Positions 59,389 to 64,000 of a DNA stretch of 64,000 nt are shown here, piece by piece. Source of the stretch: Paragordius varius. Its lineage: Eukaryota > Nematomorpha. Made by a program: the position numbers and the translations under genes. Location: positions 3,038,001 through 3,102,000 of the forward strand of contig OZ176056.1 of NCBI GenBank assembly GCA_964247055.1. Reading direction: 5' to 3'. The stretch's first letter is position 1. Each line of letters opens with the position of its first letter. Below the pieces are notes generated by a model. It had not been told where the DNA came from. It saw only the letters and a program-made list of their open reading frames with translations, and did not search any database.

Positions 59389-61190
59389 AGCATGAAGCTT
59401 ATATCATACTATTTTGAGGCATGTTAGAAACGGTTTAAAAACGCCTTAAGATATTATAGAAAAATTTAGATAATGCTGAACATTTTTATCACTTTAATTT
59501 AAAGATTTATTTGCTTTGAAATTTTGGTTAATTAATACACAATTTATTTTATATTAACATAAGAAAGACGAACTATTATTTTTATCAAAATTATGAGGTG
59601 ATAAAAATTTCTGCATTATCTAAATATGAAGTGTTTTCGTTTCCACCATGCCTAAAAATGAAATCCAGTATGATTCAACAAAATTTTGTTTCTAAAATAT
59701 TATCTTTTAAAAAAATATTTTTGGCTGATAACAAAATTGAAGACATATTCAAAGTATTGCGCAATCAGCCCATTAGAGCGAAAAATTAAGACTTTCAGAC
59801 CATACATCTAAAAATTAAAAGTTTTTTAAATTGTTTTGCTTTTATATATTTGTTTATGATATTTTTAGTGATATTTTTTTAAATGAAGCATTTAGTAAAA
59901 TTACACTGGACAACAAATTTTTCTGCCACTCGAGTTTATTGCATTTTTTGATATTTAGTATCATTCTAACAGTAAATCTAAAATAAAAATTATAACCCGA
60001 TGGAAGAATTTTGTATAATTTGATTTTTTTGATTATGCGCCCTCTTTATCAAAATTTTACTAAAAAATGTTTTTCCTTGAAAATATACTAGTAATGTCCA
60101 TTTGTAATATGCCACTCGAAAGTGTAATAAAAACTCTATAAAATTCATACTAATATGTATTGACAGTTAATATTGGACACAAAGAGCGACAAACGCGCGA
60201 AACGAGAGCACTTTTTTTAATTATTATATTTTTAAAACTAATGGATGAAAATAGCTCAAACTTTGTTTAGATGGTGATGAATGTCCAAAAAAGATAACAC
60301 AGGAAAGTTTAAAACATTTTTTATTGCTTTTATGTCACTCAAAACAGCCATTTTTAAGTTTTTTGTTTTTTAAAAATTACCATCTCATCAATATTAATTT
60401 ATTTTCTTTACGAGGCTGATAATTTCGAAATTTTAAAGATAAAACAAAGTTTAAGGTATTTTTGATCTTTTATAGCCATTGTGTAATAAGTTTACAGTTA
60501 TAACTATGCATTTTAGTATCCACTAGGTAAAATATTTATGATAATAATAATTTTTTTTTAAAAAAGCTAACCAAAAGCTTTTTCAAATATTTTTTTTAAA
60601 ATTAAAAACTAATATAACCCTAATAATTATATTAAAATAATTTATATGATTTTCAAATTAGTTTGTCTGTGAAAATTCTTGACTTATTTAAGGATTAAAA
60701 ATTTCGACCATTTAAATCCAAATAATTTTTACCTCCGATTGATTTAAATGACTTACTACCATTTAAAAGATGCATTTTTTGCGCTCTTTCGAATGATATA
60801 AAATACATGGCTTCATAAAACTTTTAATTTTCGAAATTTCGAGTTTAATGTTAAATCGGGGCCAAAAATTATCGATAAACTCCAATATAAAAAATTCTTG
60901 AATGCTAGACCAATTTTTTTTTCAGATATACTAATTATGTACTTTAATGAAATAAATTTTAAATTTACACGAATGGCAGTTAAAAGTTAAAATTTGTTGT
61001 CTAGTGTTATTTTTGACAATTTTGGGGAATTGTGAAATTTTCTAATATGGAGGGGTTACTACAAAAGTGATTAGTAAATCACTCTGAAAAGCCACACCAA
61101 AAGCACCATGATATACATTTTTCTATCAATTTTTGTTCAGGATATTTTCACCGCCCGATTTTTGCAGTGTATATCGAAAAAATATAGCCT
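59389..61190. repeat. pogo-like dispersed repeat, copy 4, split by CACTA-like copy C
   Basis: Shared blocks include GGCATGTTAGAAACGG, AAAGCACCATGATATACATT and the right end GATTTTTGCAGTGTATATC. The CACTA-like element occupies 59904-61006. The frame at 59598-59789 is not convincing. Confidence 0.5.
59904..61006. mobile_element. CACTA-like non-autonomous transposon, copy C
   Basis: The ends CACTGGACAACAAATTTTTC and, complemented, CACTAGACAACAAATTTTAA are flanked by TTA (59901-59903 and 61007-61009). It is a near-complete inverse match of copy B at 49273-50359. Confidence 0.75.
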
Positions 61191-62866
61191 TAAATATATT
61201 TATTATTATATTGCTATTCATATAAATATTTTTAAACATGCAAAAACTGAAAACAGGACATCATTAGAAATGTACATTTTACTTTAAAAAGATTGAATAT
61301 TTATTTATGTGCACTGTTGTAAAAAACGCCCTCAAAAAACTACACGGCTTCTAAGCAAATCGTTTAGTGCAGTATATTCACTTAGTAATTAAATATAACA
61401 AAAGCCATAGCGACGGATGACTGCAAACGGCTAGCCCTACCCTTAAAACAGCTCAAATTTGTTAAAATAGACGAAAATTATCTTATTAAAAAAAGGGTCA
61501 ATTCGAGTTTCGCGCTCTAACTAAAAAATATTATTTAATGTTTTTTAGGTATCAATATTTCGATCATTATAAATCCAAATAAGCATTTAAACTGAAAAAA
61601 TCGTTAAAGACCGCCCCATCTTAACCAACCTTTATTGCCAGAAGATAAATAAATACTTTTTTATATACAACTCTGGAAAATAACGATTACAACAAAAAGC
61701 TTGAAACTAATTTAATAAAATACAAAACATGATTATAGTCCCAATGTTAATTTAAATGCAGTTTAAGCGTTTATTAATAGCCTACCCGATCTCAATTTAA
61801 TAAGTACCGTAGTCAAAAAACTGTTTTCCTCTAATTCCTAAAATTTTAATAGGCCGTCTTAGTAATTATGTCCGTTTTTATTGCTGCGAAGATTTAACTT
61901 AGCTCTTTTGATTTATGGAGAGACGATTGTAATAAATAACCATCAAATTTGAAGTTGCTAACACAATGATATTAATTGAATTCATAAAAAAAGTGTAAAG
62001 ACAATTGGTATTGATACGTTGCTTTTAAATGTTTTTTGATATATATGGCACTCGAGTTGGGCGAGTTCGGGATAATCATAATCAAAATATTTACTTTTTA
62101 ATGCAATTATAATTGATCCATAAACTATTGTTTTTTAGTTTTCTTGACAGTTTTTTATTTTTCCAACAACGGCAGTTTGGGTACCGCTACTGCGCATGTT
62201 TCAAAAAAGTCTTTCTTTCATCATCCGCAAATATATATATTTATATTTATATATGTTAAAATTTATTTTTCAATAATTGAAAAAGGTAATAAATGTAATA
62301 CAACGTCAATCCATATAAACTATTTGTTTTTTTAGAAATTCGATTAATTTTATTGCTTTACACATAAAAACCTTCAATAGTTTATTAACTCAATGTAGAA
62401 TGTCTAATGCCAGCCTTTTTTTTTGTAAAACATCCTAACAAATCATACAAATTTGTTATTATGAACATTGAAAAATAATAATAAAACAGGCAGCTAAAAA
62501 TATTTGGTATAACTCACTGAACAAATAAACACTTATTTAACGAAAAACTGAAGTATTCTCAGTATCAGGGGTTACCTAAGGCGTAATTAAAATCTAATCA
62601 ATAAATAAAATAAATTACGTTAATATTAATTTTTAGAAAGATCACAAAATTGTACTATAATATCAATTATTTTATTTATTTATTTTTTTGTTAAATAGCC
62701 TACCTTATAAATAACTAATAAAAAGTAATTGATTTCTATTTTGTTATTTTTTGTAAACCATTATGAATTATATTTGGATATTATTGAGCTGCACTTTGCT
62801 ATATGATCAGTCATCTCCAGGTTTTATATTAATATTTCTATGTATTAATTTTGTCAAATTATCCAT
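61191..62866. other. A+T-rich, no supported gene
   Basis: At about 62150-62215 a TTCTTGACAG acceptor precedes FYFSNNGSLGTATAHVSKKS on the plus strand, a possible single exon without partners. Nothing else is seen. Confidence 0.3.
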
Positions 62867-63050
62867 TTATTTGAATTTTAACCCGAATATATCATGTACA
62901 TATGTGAGATTTAAAATTTCTTTATAGATTGTAAATTTATATAGGATCGTTAATACTATTCCCGCCTCTCTTTCTATTTCGCGGTTTCTTGAATAAATTT
63001 TACAATATCTTTGAAATTCGATACCACTGTCCATGCTTTTTCCTAATATT
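62867..63050 (-). CDS. candidate exon, unassigned
   Basis: A TGTCTTTTAG acceptor precedes a minus-strand frame with ILGKSMDSGIEFQRYCKIYS and RNREIEREAG, then a more A+T-rich tail to TAA at 62867. An internal GTATTAAC donor could end the exon after the acidic/basic helix. The local composition is richer in G+C than its flanks. No start codon upstream is assured and no family was recognised. Confidence 0.28.
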
Positions 63051-63437
63051 CTAAAAGACAAGTTTAACATTTAATTGATATTAACTAAGGGACACTCAGA
63101 ATTTAATTTTCATTAACATTTTTATATACCTTATAATAATATTTAATTTATAAAACGCAATAATTATGCCATGTCATTGATTAAAATTTGTTTTTGAACC
63201 AAAAATGGTATATATTTAAGGTTTCATTATATTTTTAAACGCGGTATAATTGCATTGCTAATTGGTTAGACCCAACCTTATATGTTATAAAAACAGTACT
63301 TTTGGCATTTTGTATATCCGTCGAAATTTATTAAAGACTCTATTTTTTACAATTCCATCTTTTCTTAAACTAATTTAGTTAAATATAACTGTGCCCAAAA
63401 ACCTCATTGTGTTCATTTTTAATCATTAAACTGTTTA

Positions 63438-64000
63438 AGAGGTGTTTCTTAACCTTTTTTGTTCACGCCACATCGAATTGAAAATAAAAATTTTGCGCGC
63501 CCCCCCCCCCCCCCCCCCCCCTTTCCCATAACAAAAAACAAAGAAAAACAAATATAAAATTTAATAAATTATTTTATAAATCATAATCAATGATAACGCT
63601 TGTTTCTGCACGGACAAATCTTGTAATTTGTAGATGAGATTATTGACTTTAATGATTTGTTTCTATATCTCCAAGGTATCCAATAAAAGTCGGGAATGCG
63701 CAAGATATAAAAATATGTATGAATCTAATGGATAAATGTTTATAATATTTAGTAAAATAATTACAAGTAAAAGAAAAAATAATTAGATAAAAAATGTGGG
63801 AATTTCCCAATCTTACTATGGTTAGTCCTCAATATTGTAAGTATATAATTTAAATTAAATAATGTCAATAAATTAATTATCAAATAATAGTAAACCAATT
63901 TTAGCATAACTTTAAGATCGTTTTTTCAAGTTCGCGCCCCCTAGATTTTTCTACTCCCTCAGGAATTGTCGCCATCTCCATTTAGTAACTACTAAATCTA
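63438..64000. repeat. hAT-type repeat at window edge, with a 23-nt C run
   Basis: GGTGTTTCTTAACCTTTTTT followed by GTTCACGCCACATCG has the form of hAT-type terminal sequence. After TTTTGCGCG comes a run of 23 C (63500-63522). A second GCGCCCCC block lies near 63935, possibly the other arm. The right boundary is outside or near the window edge. Confidence 0.4.

Noticed and set aside
63500-63522. Telomeric or G-quadruplex regulatory tract
   Set aside because: It is a plain homopolymer of C beside a repeat end, more likely slippage within a transposon end than a telomere repeat.

Overview
The window is about 75% A+T eukaryotic DNA: intron-containing genes in standard code (TAA and TGA stops used), AATAAA poly(A) signals and dense decayed transposable elements of metazoan type (mariner, hAT, Helitron, CACTA-like and piggyBac-like families, a LINE tail, a Ty3/gypsy fossil). 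No bacterial operon, rRNA or tRNA was seen. The most informative clue to the host is intron size. A prefoldin subunit 6 gene needs introns of 22 and 24 nt to read like its family, a PTB/hnRNP-L-like gene has a 27-nt intron, and a third gene is best modelled with a 20-nt intron. Introns this short are a known hallmark of dicyemid mesozoans (parasites of cephalopod kidneys). A dicyemid or another invertebrate with the same trait is my best inference, not a proof; the same genes also carry ordinary introns of 80-1300 nt.

Layout. 0.1-3.8 kb: six-exon minus-strand gene for an unrecognised 299-aa helical protein. 5.4-9.6 kb: a MITE, an unassigned plus-strand exon, a dead mariner transposase and a CACTA-like element. 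10-11.4 kb: two-exon gene for a seven-helix receptor-like protein. 12-12.7 kb: a three-unit tandem repeat. 13.6-16.4 kb: broken Ty3/gypsy fossil. 16.8-17.9 kb: Helitron relic. 19.6-24.9 kb: exon candidates, a palindromic repeat and a LINE tail. 24.9-27.5 kb: pile of piggyBac-like MITEs. 27.7-28.2 kb: prefoldin 6. 29.1-33.5 kb: nine-exon RRM gene on the minus strand. 34-37.6 kb: pogo-like repeat and a tandem Helitron array. 38.1-38.3 kb: very small two-exon gene inside an inverted repeat. 40.5-41.0 kb: secreted 134-aa protein. 42-61 kb: repeats almost throughout, including a segmental duplication and a 5.6-kb hAT element that carries an inverted hAT fragment and two CACTA-like insertions. 61-64 kb: mostly featureless, with the end of another hAT-type repeat.

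The host genes do not form an obvious pathway. Prefoldin 6 is a general chaperone subunit and the RRM protein is a probable RNA-binding regulator; the seven-helix protein, the secreted protein and the small proteins are orphans. Gene models were built by hand from splice motifs, reading phase and, where possible, family resemblance. Only the prefoldin and RRM models are supported by all three. In DNA this A+T-rich, plausible GT...AG pairs are common, so single-exon candidates are given low confidence.
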